From Clostridium sp. AM58-1XD (GTDB taxonomy: Bacteria > Bacillota > Clostridia > Lachnospirales > Lachnospiraceae), in NCBI RefSeq assembly GCF_003464085.1, contig NZ_QSDR01000001.1:124001-188000 (forward strand): DNA of 64,000 bases, read 5' to 3'. This document shows, one piece after another, positions 37,246 to 45,945 of this stretch (its first letter is position 1; every line of letters starts with the position of its first letter). The notes beneath the pieces are model-generated. The model saw only the letters and a list, made by a program, of their open reading frames with translations, made no database searches and was not told where the DNA came from. Made by a program: the position numbers and the translations under genes.

Positions 37246-38130
37246 ATGGAATTTGCTGAAAAGAAAAAGAAGCTGTCAGAAATGATGGATCATTTTGCCG
37301 AACAGGGAATCTGCCTCGCTTTTTCCGGCGGCGTTGACAGCAGTCTGTTATTAAAAATGGCATGCAGCAGCGGAGAAAAACTGGGAAAATGCGTATATGC
37401 AGTAACGTTTGCCACAAGGCTTCATCCCTCCTGCGACATGGAAAATGCCGGAAAGGTGGCTGCGGAACTGGGAGGCGTACATGTGGTTCTGCAGATCGAC
37501 GAACTGGAACAGGAGGAGATTCGAAAGAATCCGCCGGACAGGTGTTATCTTTGCAAAAAGCGGCTGTTTTCTGAGCTTAAGAGTTTTGCAGAGGAAAAAA
37601 GGGCCGGTGTATGCCTGGATGGGACAAACAGCGACGATCTGGCAGAATACCGTCCGGGACTGAGAGCGCTCCGTGAGCTTTCGGTAGTCAGTCCTCTGGC
37701 GGAATGCGGATTTTCGAAGGAGGAGGTACGCCGTCTGGCCGCAGAATATGGAATCTCATCGGCCGGCCGGCCATCTGCTCCGTGTATGGCGACGAGGCTG
37801 CCTTACGGGGCAGAGATCGATTACGATCTCCTGGACAACATTGCGGCTGGAGAAGAGCTGCTAAGGGAATACGTTCGGGGAAATGTCAGGCTCCGCCTTC
37901 ACGGCGACATCGTGCGGCTTGAGATCGACCAGGAACAGTTCGCCACGTTTCTGGAAAAGCGGGAGATGATCGTAAAAGCGCTTAAGAATCTGGGATTCTG
38001 CTATGTGACGCTGGATATGGAAGGATTTCGAAGCGGGAGCATGGACATCCATGTGAGGGAGGCTGGCAGACTCAATCTTCCGGATTCCATGGGACATGAG
38101 AAAGGAATTGACAAAACCATGCATGTATGA
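37246..38130 (+). CDS. larE: ATP-dependent sacrificial sulfur transferase LarE
   Basis: Adenylylates the pincer precursor and donates sulfur from its own cysteine (or an iron-sulfur cluster in other members). PP-loop AFSGGVDSSLLL near residue 24, then the conserved DRCYLCKKRLF segment and GTNSDDLAEYRPGLRA, and the late APCMATRLPYG motif. Cysteines at RCYLC and at PCMATR give three conserved-looking cysteines, which resembles the cluster-using type more than the single-cysteine lactobacillar type; this is inference. ATG 37246 is preceded by GAAAGGA. An upstream in-frame GTG at 37195 overlaps the larC stop but has no ribosome site. Confidence 0.94.
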   Translation: MEFAEKKKKLSEMMDHFAEQGICLAFSGGVDSSLLLKMACSSGEKLGKCVYAVTFATRLHPSCDMENAGKVAAELGGVHVVLQIDELEQEEIRKNPPDRCYLCKKRLFSELKSFAEEKRAGVCLDGTNSDDLAEYRPGLRALRELSVVSPLAECGFSKEEVRRLAAEYGISSAGRPSAPCMATRLPYGAEIDYDLLDNIAAGEELLREYVRGNVRLRLHGDIVRLEIDQEQFATFLEKREMIVKALKNLGFCYVTLDMEGFRSGSMDIHVREAGRLNLPDSMGHEKGIDKTMHV

Positions 38131-38136
38131 TATATT
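38108..38136 (+). promoter_or_regulatory. rpsO promoter inside the 3' end of larE
   Basis: Consensus TTGACA (38108-38113), 17-base spacer, TATATT (38131-38136). Confidence 0.8.
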
Positions 38137-38235
38137 TTACCTCGTATGAGTTTAACGCCGATACCCAGTTCAGGGAGTCTCCAACCGGAAGCCTGGTATA
38201 CGGTAAGAATAATCTATTATAAGGAGGAAATCATC

Positions 38236-38502
38236 ATGATTTCAAAGGAAAAGAAGTCTGCTATTATCGCAGAATACGGAAGAAAACCTGGAGATACAGG
38301 TTCACCGGAAGTACAGATTGCTATTTTAACTGCAAGAATTGCCGAATTAACAGAGCATCTTCAGAAGAATCAGAAAGATCATCACTCCAGACGTGGTCTT
38401 CTTAAAATGGTTGGCCAGAGACGTGGTCTCTTAAACTATTTAAAGGAGAACGACCTGCAGGGATACCGTACACTGATCGAGAAATTAGGAATCAGAAAGT
38501 AA
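38236..38502 (+). CDS. rpsO: 30S ribosomal protein S15
   Basis: Binds the central domain of 16S rRNA in the small subunit. The 88-residue product is full length and typical: [38 protein letters not shown], and the end IEKLGIRK. A strong AAGGAGG precedes ATG 38236. The rpsO-pnp order is widely conserved in bacteria. The roughly 90-nt leader could hold an S15 autoregulatory structure, but I could not identify one. Confidence 0.98.
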   Translation: MISKEKKSAIIAEYGRKPGDTGSPEVQIAILTARIAELTEHLQKNQKDHHSRRGLLKMVGQRRGLLNYLKENDLQGYRTLIEKLGIRK

Positions 38503-38512
38503 TATACGATTT

Positions 38513-38550
38513 AGGGTGGAGGATTGCCTCCACCCTATCGTTAGTTTTGA
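38513..38550 (+). terminator. Strong hairpin after rpsO
   Basis: Perfect 10-bp stem AGGGTGGAGG (38513-38522) / CCTCCACCCT (38527-38536), loop ATTG, followed by ATCGTTAGTTTT. The T-run is weak, so partial termination or an RNase III-type processing site between rpsO and pnp are both possible. Confidence 0.65.
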
Positions 38551-38596
38551 AGGCGGTGACCTGCGTGCAGGTGATCGCTGGCAGAAGGGAACCCCG

Positions 38597-38637
38597 AGAC
38601 CGCTGAAGAGGCCGTGTGCGGCGAAGAAACGCGGTCT
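38597..38637 (+). other. Two-tier hairpin in the pnp leader
   Basis: Outer stem AGACCGC (38597-38603) / GCGGTCT (38631-38637) and inner stem GCCG/CGGC with loop TGTG (38611-38622), separated by purine-rich internal loops. It lies 63 bases before the pnp start. A pnp leader stem is a known control site for PNPase autoregulation in other bacteria; here this is inference. Confidence 0.5.
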
Positions 38638-38699
38638 GTTCAGTAGTTTCGGCGTCTTCTGTCTGAGAAGAAGTTAGAAAGAAGTAAGGAGAAAAGATT

Positions 38700-40817
38700 A
38701 TGTACAAGAGTTTTTCAATGGAGCTTGCAGGCAGAACACTGACCGTAGATATAGGCAGAGTGGCAGCGCAGGCGAACGGCGCAGCATTTATGCACTATGG
38801 TGACACGGTCGTTTTATCTACGGCAACAGCTTCCGACAAGCCGAGAGAGGGAATTGACTTTTTCCCGTTAAGCGTAGAGTATGAAGAAAAATTATACGCA
38901 GTAGGCAAGATTCCAGGCGGTTTTAACAAGAGAGAGGGAAAGGCTTCCGAAAATGCAATCCTGACATCCCGCGTAATCGACCGTCCGATGAGACCGTTGT
39001 TCCCAAAGGACTACAGAAATGATGTTACGCTGAATAACCTGGTAATGAGTGTAGACCCGGAATGCAGTCCGGAACTGACAGCCATGCTCGGTTCTGCAAT
39101 TGCAACCTGTATTTCCGATATCCCATTCGACGGCCCGTGTGCAACCACACAGGTTGGCCTGATTGACGGAGCATTCATCATTAATCCGACGGCAGCACAG
39201 AAGCAGGTATCTGATATGGCGCTGACGGTGGCCTCTACAAGAGAAAAGGTCATCATGATTGAAGCCGGAGCGAATGAAGTAGCAGAAGACATTATGATCG
39301 AAGCTATTTTCAAGGCTCATGAAGTTAATCAGGAAATTATCCGTTTCATCGACGGTATCGTCGCTGAATTCGGTAAAGAGAAACACACATATGAAAGCTG
39401 TGCCGTACCGGAAGAGCTTTTTGCAGCGATTAAGGAAATCGTTACTCCGGAGGAGATGGAAGCAGCTGTATTTACCGATGACAAGCAGACGAGAGAGGGA
39501 AACATCTCGGCGATTACAGATAAACTGGAAGAAGCGTTTGCTGACAACGAAGAATGGCTTCCTCTGATCGGCGAAGCGATTTATCAGTATCAGAAGAAGA
39601 CGGTCCGCAAGATGATTTTAAAGGATCACAAGCGTCCTGACGGACGTGGAATTACGGAAATCCGCCGTCTTGCAGCAGAAATCGATCTGCTGCCGAGAGT
39701 ACACGGTTCCGGTATGTTCACGAGAGGTCAGACACAGATTCTCAATATCTGTACGCTGGCTCCTTTATCCGAGTGTCAGAAGCTGGACGGACTCGATGAG
39801 AACGAGACATCCAAGAGATATATGCATCACTACAACTTCCCGTCCTACTCCGTAGGCGAGACCAAGCCGTCCAGAGGACCGGGACGCCGTGAAATCGGTC
39901 ATGGCGCTCTTGCAGAGAGAGCCCTTCTTCCTGTGCTTCCAAGCGTGGAAGAGTTCCCATATGCAATCCGTACGGTATCCGAGACGATGGAATCCAACGG
40001 TTCCACATCCCAGGCCAGCATCTGTGCGTCCACACTGTCTCTCATGGCGGCAGGCGTTCCGATTAAGACACCTGTAGCCGGTATTTCCTGCGGTCTTGTA
40101 ACAGGCGACACAGACGACGACTATATCGTACTCACCGACATCCAGGGCCTGGAAGACTTCTTCGGCGATATGGATTTCAAGGTGGGCGGTACTCACAAGG
40201 GAATTACTGCGATCCAGATGGATATTAAGATTCACGGCCTTACGAGACCGATTATTGAAGAGGCGATTGCCAAGACGAGAGAAGCAAGGCTTCACATTAT
40301 CGACGATGTCATGATGCCGGTAATTGCGGAACCACGTAAGGAACTGAGCAAGTATGCGCCGAAGATCGTGCAGATCATGATCGACCCTACAAAGATCGGC
40401 GATGTAGTAGGCAAGCAGGGTAAGGTAATCAATAAGATCATCGACGAAACAGGCGTGAAGATCGATATCACCGATGACGGTGCGGTAAGCGTTTGTGGAA
40501 CCGATCAGGCGATGATCGACAAGGCACTGGGAATTATCCGGAATATCGTTACAGAACTGGAAGCAGGAATGGTAATGACCGGAAAAGTTGTGCGTATCAT
40601 GAATTTCGGCGCATTTGTTGAACTGGCACCGAACAAGGACGGCATGGTTCACATTTCCAAGCTTTCTGAAAAGAGAGTCGGAAAAGTGGAAGACGTCGTA
40701 AATATCGGCGACGAAGTAACGGTAAAAGTGATCGAAGTAGACCGCATGGGCAGAATCAATCTGAGCATGAAGCCGTCCGATCTGGAACCGAAAGCTGAAA
40801 AAGAAGAGACGAAGTAA
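38700..40817 (+). CDS. pnp: Polyribonucleotide nucleotidyltransferase (PNPase)
   Basis: Phosphorolytic 3'-5' exoribonuclease in mRNA decay. The 705-residue protein has both RNase PH domains (first: ANGAAFMHYGDTVVLSTATAS; second: RVHGSGMFTRGQTQIL, with TSGS-type motif NGSTSQASICASTLSLMAAG), the alpha-helical linker, KH domain (MIDPTKIGDVVGKQGKVINKI) and S1 domain (GKVVRIMNFGAFVELAPNKDG MVHIS). AAGGAG precedes the ATG. It has its own terminator. Confidence 0.98.
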   Translation: MYKSFSMELAGRTLTVDIGRVAAQANGAAFMHYGDTVVLSTATASDKPREGIDFFPLSVEYEEKLYAVGKIPGGFNKREGKASENAILTSRVIDRPMRPLFPKDYRNDVTLNNLVMSVDPECSPELTAMLGSAIATCISDIPFDGPCATTQVGLIDGAFIINPTAAQKQVSDMALTVASTREKVIMIEAGANEVAEDIMIEAIFKAHEVNQEIIRFIDGIVAEFGKEKHTYESCAVPEELFAAIKEIVTPEEMEAAVFTDDKQTREGNISAITDKLEEAFADNEEWLPLIGEAIYQYQKKTVRKMILKDHKRPDGRGITEIRRLAAEIDLLPRVHGSGMFTRGQTQILNICTLAPLSECQKLDGLDENETSKRYMHHYNFPSYSVGETKPSRGPGRREIGHGALAERALLPVLPSVEEFPYAIRTVSETMESNGSTSQASICASTLSLMAAGVPIKTPVAGISCGLVTGDTDDDYIVLTDIQGLEDFFGDMDFKVGGTHKGITAIQMDIKIHGLTRPIIEEAIAKTREARLHIIDDVMMPVIAEPRKELSKYAPKIVQIMIDPTKIGDVVGKQGKVINKIIDETGVKIDITDDGAVSVCGTDQAMIDKALGIIRNIVTELEAGMVMTGKVVRIMNFGAFVELAPNKDGMVHISKLSEKRVGKVEDVVNIGDEVTVKVIEVDRMGRINLSMKPSDLEPKAEKEETK

Positions 40818-40828
40818 ACGATCATAGA

Positions 40829-40876
40829 AAAGCCTGTACATTGCGGTCGATTCCGCAGCGTGCAGGCTTTCCGTGT
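40829..40876 (+). terminator. Terminator after pnp
   Basis: AAAGCCTG (40829-40836) / CAGGCTTT (40863-40870), with an inner TTGCGG/CCGCAG stem, then CCGTGTTCTC. The T-tract is partly inside the distal arm. Confidence 0.6.
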
Positions 40877-41030
40877 TCTCTGAGAAAGGAAAAACCTTTC
40901 CGGACGTATGGTATGATCCCGCCTTTCAGAGCTCTTTTTACCGAAACAGGAAAATGTAATAAAAGTGTAATGTTTTTTTTCGGTAAAATGTGGTAAGGTA
41001 TATATCGTAGAAAGAAATGAGGAGGCAGCT

Positions 41031-42161
41031 ATGAAGCATTACAGACTGACCGGAATTCTGGCATTGAGCATGGGACTATCCTGCCTGATGCCTGCAGTTT
41101 CCCTGGCAGAGGGGCCCGGCGATCTGATCGGACAGCAGGAAGGGACGGAAGTAAGCCAGGAAAGTGAGCAGCCGAAAGACCCCAATGACATTTCTCTGAA
41201 GGAATCATCGAACCCGATCGTAAAGGTTGCAGGCAAATACTCCTATGAGCAGATGGCAGGCGATATCAGCAGACTGCAGAGCAGGTACGGCGGCAGAATG
41301 AGGGTCGGCAGCTTTGGAACATCTCTGGACGGAAGAGCGCTTTATGAGATTACAATCGGCAATCCGGGCGCATCAAAACACGTTATGATCCAGGCCGGTA
41401 TCCACGGAAGAGAACACATGACTCCTCTTCTCGTGATGAAGCAGCTGGAAACAGCGCTGGAATTCTGGGATACGGCCAACTATGAAGGCCAGCCGATTTC
41501 ATCCATGCTGGATCAGGTTCAGGTGCATTTTCTGCCTATGGTGAATCCTGACGGAGTGTCTGTGAGCCAGCAGGGACTTATGGGGCTCCATTCTTATGAT
41601 CTTCAGCAGATCATTAAGGAGGGCCATGGAAAAGACATGGAAGAATCGAGGACGGCAACACCGTTTGAACTATATCTCCCGTATTGTAAGGGCAATGGGC
41701 GGGGCGTCGACTTAAATGTCAATTTCCCGGCGAAATGGGAACAGATTACGACGTCTCCCGGACACGCTTCTTACACGGGGTATAAGGGAGAAAAGCCTGG
41801 TTCGGAGCCGGAGAGCGCCGGACTGATGAAACTGGCAGACAGCAGAAGCTGGTCCGCTTCGGTAAGCTACCATTCCAGAGGTGAAGTGATTTACTGGGAT
41901 TTTGACGGCAATAAGGTAAAGGAACAGTCCAGAGAGCTGGCTAAAGTCTTTGCAGAGCAGACGGGATATCAGATTCTGGGCGCGAACGGCAAGGGCGGAT
42001 TTAAAGACTGGATGCAGATTAAAGAGAATCCGGTGCCGAGTATTACGGTAGAGACCGGAACAGCAGAATGTCCGATGCCTGTTTCCGAATGGCCGAGAGT
42101 GTGGTCGAAAAACAGGAGTGGATGGGCTGCGGCCCTCTACTATGCGTGGACGCACGGATGA
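41031..42161 (+). CDS. Secreted M14 zinc carboxypeptidase
   Basis: Exported metallopeptidase of 376 residues. Signal peptide 1-26 (cut after VSLA), an acidic linker, then the M14 fold: zinc ligands in HGREHMTPL (HxxE), NPDGVSV, the later zinc histidine in SVSYHSRGEVIYW, and the catalytic glutamate in SITVETGTAECP. GGAGG precedes the ATG. The specificity (peptidoglycan gamma-D-Glu-mDAP stems or peptides) cannot be read. The gene is followed directly by an ABC ATPase gene (stop to start 10 bases), so it is probably cotranscribed with the exporter. Confidence 0.93.
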   Translation: MKHYRLTGILALSMGLSCLMPAVSLAEGPGDLIGQQEGTEVSQESEQPKDPNDISLKESSNPIVKVAGKYSYEQMAGDISRLQSRYGGRMRVGSFGTSLDGRALYEITIGNPGASKHVMIQAGIHGREHMTPLLVMKQLETALEFWDTANYEGQPISSMLDQVQVHFLPMVNPDGVSVSQQGLMGLHSYDLQQIIKEGHGKDMEESRTATPFELYLPYCKGNGRGVDLNVNFPAKWEQITTSPGHASYTGYKGEKPGSEPESAGLMKLADSRSWSASVSYHSRGEVIYWDFDGNKVKEQSRELAKVFAEQTGYQILGANGKGGFKDWMQIKENPVPSITVETGTAECPMPVSEWPRVWSKNRSGWAAALYYAWTHG

Positions 42162-42171
42162 GGGATATTGT

Positions 42172-42843
42172 ATGGTAGAAGCAGCTGGAATTCATAAAAG
42201 GTACAAAAATAAAGAAGTGCTGCAGGATATTTCTTTCCAGGCAGAAGCAGGAGAATGTGTTGGAATTGTAGGGGAGAACGGCTGCGGCAAGACGACGCTG
42301 CTGTCCATTCTGGCAGGAACGCTGAAGGCAGACGGCGGAAGCCTTACGTATTTCGGGCAAAGCGCGTTGGGAAGCAGGAAGGTGATAAAGGAACATGTTG
42401 CCTACGTGCCTCAGGAAAATCCTTTAATGGAAGAACTTTCCGTAAGGGATAATCTCCTTTTGTGGTATCAGGGAGACCGGGCGCGCCTGAGCCGGGATTT
42501 AAAGGATGGGCCGGCCGCCATCCTGGGCCTGTCAGGCCATGAGAAAGAGACGGCCGGAAAGCTTTCAGGCGGAATGAAGAAGCGGCTTTCCATTGCCTGT
42601 GCCCTGGCGGATCATGGCAGAATACTGATCATGGATGAACCGGGAGCTGCTCTGGATCTGCTGTGCAAGGAGGTAATCCGAACATATCTTGATAAGTACA
42701 GGAGTGAGGGGGGAATCGTTGTGCTGACCTCCCACGATTTGATGGAAATTAAGATGTGCAGCCGAATTTACGTCATGAAAGGCGGAACTTTAAAGGAACT
42801 GGAACAGGGCTTTCCCGTAGAGCGCCTGTCCGAGAGACTGTAG
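42172..42843 (+). CDS. ABC exporter ATP-binding protein
   Basis: Nucleotide-binding subunit of 223 residues. Walker A GENGCGKTT, Q-loop AYVPQENPLME, signature KLSGGMKKRLS, Walker B ILIMDEPGAALD, switch histidine LTSHD. GAGGG lies 7 bases before the ATG. It partners with the two ABC-2-type permeases downstream (44740 and 45938), with a zinc-ribbon membrane protein gene placed between. The set resembles drug, lipid or peptide exporters; the substrate is unknown. Confidence 0.93.
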   Translation: MVEAAGIHKRYKNKEVLQDISFQAEAGECVGIVGENGCGKTTLLSILAGTLKADGGSLTYFGQSALGSRKVIKEHVAYVPQENPLMEELSVRDNLLLWYQGDRARLSRDLKDGPAAILGLSGHEKETAGKLSGGMKKRLSIACALADHGRILIMDEPGAALDLLCKEVIRTYLDKYRSEGGIVVLTSHDLMEIKMCSRIYVMKGGTLKELEQGFPVERLSERL

Positions 42844-42862
42844 GAAATGAGGAGGAAAAATT

Positions 42863-44698
42863 ATGAAATGCCCGTTTTGTAACGAAGAAGTGGATGATCA
42901 GGCAGTAACATGCCCTGTGTGCGGAAAAGAACTGACACAGCAGCCGGCAGAAGAGCAGAAAGAAGGCGGTGAACCGTCAGCAGATACAGAGGCAGCAGAA
43001 GCGCCGGCAGAGCCTGTAGTAGAGGATGAAGGGAAAGAGCCGGTTGATACGGCACCAAAAGCGGCTCCTGTTCAGCCGGAACCGGCGGCAGAATTACTGG
43101 CAGCACCTAAGAAAAAATCAGGAAAGCTGGTCATAGGCGGCGCTGTCATCGCAGCAGTAGCGGCAGTCGGTGTGTTCGGCGCTGTGAAAATGATGGAAAA
43201 AGATCCAAAAGATGTGGTGATCGACGCGTTTAAGAGCGTTTATTCCAAAGATATCACATATCCTTCCGAAGAAGTATTCGGATGGTCGGAAATTTCCAAG
43301 AACTCTATGGAAAAGAACATGGAAGGCGGATTCAGCCTGACATTTGATGAGAGCAGCAATCCACAGGTGAATGTATTTGCAGGATCAGGATTTTCAACTG
43401 TTAGCAAGTCTAATGTGGAAGATAAAAAGGTTTATGCACAAATCGGCACCCAGCTCGCGAATATGGACCTCCTTTCCTTCGATATTTACCTGGATCAGAA
43501 GGAAATGATGATGTCAATTCCGGAGCTGAGCAGCAAGGTATTCGTTCTGAATTATGCGGATGACCTGGAGGGCCAGATTCAGAATTCTCCTTATGCAGGA
43601 CAGATATTCCAGCAGAGCGGAATTGAGCCGTCTGCGATTTCCGACTATTTTAATTACATATGGTCCTTCTATGACAAGGGAGAGGAACGTCCGTTTAACC
43701 TGGAAGCACTTTGGGAACGCTATAAAGAGGGAAGCGCCGCAATCAATGATTTTAAGGCGGCTATGACTGTAGAAAAGGCGGACGCAGCAACATTCACCGT
43801 TGACGGAGCAGAAACAAAATGCAAGGGCTACGATGTAGTGATCTCTCAGGAAGCGATGATTAATTTCGTAAAGACGACATCCAAGTTCTTTATGGAGGAC
43901 GAAACGCTTAAAAAGGACGTACTGGAATATATTGGACAGATCGTAAGCCTGAGCGGCGGAGCAAGTTTCGACGAAATGTCGCCGGAAGAAATTCAGGAAA
44001 AGGCATGGGAAACGGTACAGGAATATGCCGATAAGGCTATTGCTGCTATGGAGGATTCCGTAGAAGATATCAATATGACCGTTTATGTGGATAAAAAAGG
44101 ACGTCTTGCAGCATTTAACGCGAAGACAAATTTGAATATGGAAGACGGCGCAATCGAACTGGCACTGGACGTTCAGCTGAAGGGCGGAAGCTATATTACA
44201 CAGAATGCGGACGTTAAGCTGGATGTGACGGGCAGCGACGGTACGATTACCATCTCTGCTTTGAAAGAAGGCGTCTATGATAAAGAGCAGCTGACCAGCA
44301 GCTCAGTCGTAAAGATCGAAAGCGACGGAGAGGTAGTAACCGGAAGCTGTGATGCAGAATACAGCATCGGAACAGGCGATTATACAGTGAAGATTGCCGG
44401 AGGAAACGGTACGGAAAATGGCGACCTGACAATCCAGGGTACGATTTCCAACCTGAAGAAAGGGGAATCCATTTCTATCGCCATGGATACAATCGGCGTG
44501 AACTGGAACGGCGAGCAGCTGGCTGTCCTTTCCGGAGAATATTACTTAAAGCCTCTGGAAGGAGAAGTGACGATTCCGGAAGGCGAACAGTTGGATGTGC
44601 TGGCAGCTACGGTAGAGGAATGGGACACAGTAGGCCAGGAGATAAATAATAATCTCCAGGGGCTTATAACCATGTTCTTTGGACTGATGATGCAGTAA
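42863..44698 (+). CDS. Zinc-ribbon, single-pass membrane protein with large extracytoplasmic domain
   Basis: 611 residues. The N-terminus is a zinc ribbon (CPFC ... CPVCG, four cysteines within 20 residues), followed by an acidic Ala/Glu/Pro-rich linker and one membrane helix (LVIGGAVIAAVAAVGVFGAVKMM, about residues 90-112). The remaining 500 residues lie outside the cell. They are rich in beta-prone segments and resemble lipoprotein-like domains of unknown function common in Clostridia (for example TVYVDKKGRLAAFNAKTNLNM). AGGAGG precedes the ATG. Placed inside an ABC exporter operon, it may be an accessory or sensor of the transporter. I do not recognise a named family. Confidence 0.85.
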   Translation: MKCPFCNEEVDDQAVTCPVCGKELTQQPAEEQKEGGEPSADTEAAEAPAEPVVEDEGKEPVDTAPKAAPVQPEPAAELLAAPKKKSGKLVIGGAVIAAVAAVGVFGAVKMMEKDPKDVVIDAFKSVYSKDITYPSEEVFGWSEISKNSMEKNMEGGFSLTFDESSNPQVNVFAGSGFSTVSKSNVEDKKVYAQIGTQLANMDLLSFDIYLDQKEMMMSIPELSSKVFVLNYADDLEGQIQNSPYAGQIFQQSGIEPSAISDYFNYIWSFYDKGEERPFNLEALWERYKEGSAAINDFKAAMTVEKADAATFTVDGAETKCKGYDVVISQEAMINFVKTTSKFFMEDETLKKDVLEYIGQIVSLSGGASFDEMSPEEIQEKAWETVQEYADKAIAAMEDSVEDINMTVYVDKKGRLAAFNAKTNLNMEDGAIELALDVQLKGGSYITQNADVKLDVTGSDGTITISALKEGVYDKEQLTSSSVVKIESDGEVVTGSCDAEYSIGTGDYTVKIAGGNGTENGDLTIQGTISNLKKGESISIAMDTIGVNWNGEQLAVLSGEYYLKPLEGEVTIPEGEQLDVLAATVEEWDTVGQEINNNLQGLITMFFGLMMQ

Positions 44699-44739
44699 AG
44701 AATTTATACCTCGGATAAAATGAGGCAAAGGGGAAAATT

Positions 44740-45945
44740 ATGATTGCAGCGTTCACTTATTGCAGAATGGAATTTAAGCGGGCGTGCAGGATTTTTCCGG
44801 TTTTTATGACAGGAGCAATTGTGCTGGCAGCTTTGCTGGGCACAATTGCTCTTTTGGCTGGAAAGGTCCTTTACGGCGAGGCAGCTGTAGGGAGAGTGCA
44901 GACTGGAGTGGTGCTTCCGGAAAATGATGCAATCGCCAGACAGGCGATGACGATGCTCAGCTCTATGGACAGCGTGGAAAGCATCTGCGATTTCCAGTAT
45001 CTCGATGAAGAAACGGGAAGGAGCATGCTGGAGAGCGGACAGCTGTCGGCACTTCTGATTGTGCCGAACGACTTCGTCCAAAGTATTATGAACGGCACAA
45101 ACCGCCAGGTCACGGTGGTGCTGCCGGAAAATCCGGGGATCGAAGCAAAAGTGCTGAGGGAGATCACCGAGGCCGGAACAAGGACGCTGAAAACGGCCCA
45201 GGCTGCTATTTACGCAGCTGACGAGTGGCTGACCGTATCGGGAAAACAGGATATGATCAAGCAGACAGAAGGGGATTTAAACCGCCTGTATTTAAAATAT
45301 GCGCTGGACCGGGAGATCTATTTTAAGGGACATATGATTTCAGCGGCAGGAGATCTGACGACAGCTGAACATTTTGTAATCTGCGGTATCATCATGTTTC
45401 TGATTCTGGGAGGAATTCCGATTTCCGGATTTTTTGGAAGAGGCCGGGCGGTTTTCTATAAAAAACTTAAAATTATGGGAATTGGAGACGGTATTTCTGT
45501 GGCGGCCGAAGTGCTGGCAGTTACTTGTATGTACGCTGCCGCCCTTTTCATTCTGGCAGCGGCGGCCGGAACGGTGTATCCCAAGCTGTGGGAACTGGCC
45601 GGCCGGGCCGGTCTGGGCGGTGCAGCCGGAACCTTTTTCATCGTGATGGCAGGGGCTGCCATGGTTGTTGCCGTATACGAGCTGTGCGGAAGCAGAATGG
45701 CTGGAATGATGGCAGTTTTCTGGGGAGGAATTGTGATGATGTTCCTGTCCGGAGGAATTATACCGTCTGCTTTTCTGCCGGAGGCACTGCGCGGGGCCGG
45801 GGCGTGGATGCCGGCTTCGCTTATGATCAAAGCCATGGAAAAAACAGCTTTTTCAGGATGGGATTTTGCAGAGGCCGCAAAGATGGCAGCGATTGTGCTG
45901 GTTTCATCAGGAGCGGCAGTTCTGGGAAGGAGGAGCCATGGGTGA
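44740..45945 (+). CDS. ABC-2 type permease (first)
   Basis: 401 residues with one N-terminal membrane helix (FPVFMTGAIVLAALLGTIALLAG), an extracytoplasmic segment of about 170 residues (NDAIARQAMTMLSSM, LIVPNDFVQSIMNG), then five or so C-terminal helices (FVICGIIMFLILGGIPISGFF and onward). This is the layout of the ABC2_membrane_3 (YhgE/DrrB-like) group. It overlaps the second permease by 8 bases. Function: export pore with the ATPase encoded at 42172. Confidence 0.9.
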   Translation: MIAAFTYCRMEFKRACRIFPVFMTGAIVLAALLGTIALLAGKVLYGEAAVGRVQTGVVLPENDAIARQAMTMLSSMDSVESICDFQYLDEETGRSMLESGQLSALLIVPNDFVQSIMNGTNRQVTVVLPENPGIEAKVLREITEAGTRTLKTAQAAIYAADEWLTVSGKQDMIKQTEGDLNRLYLKYALDREIYFKGHMISAAGDLTTAEHFVICGIIMFLILGGIPISGFFGRGRAVFYKKLKIMGIGDGISVAAEVLAVTCMYAAALFILAAAAGTVYPKLWELAGRAGLGGAAGTFFIVMAGAAMVVAVYELCGSRMAGMMAVFWGGIVMMFLSGGIIPSAFLPEALRGAGAWMPASLMIKAMEKTAFSGWDFAEAAKMAAIVLVSSGAAVLGRRSHG

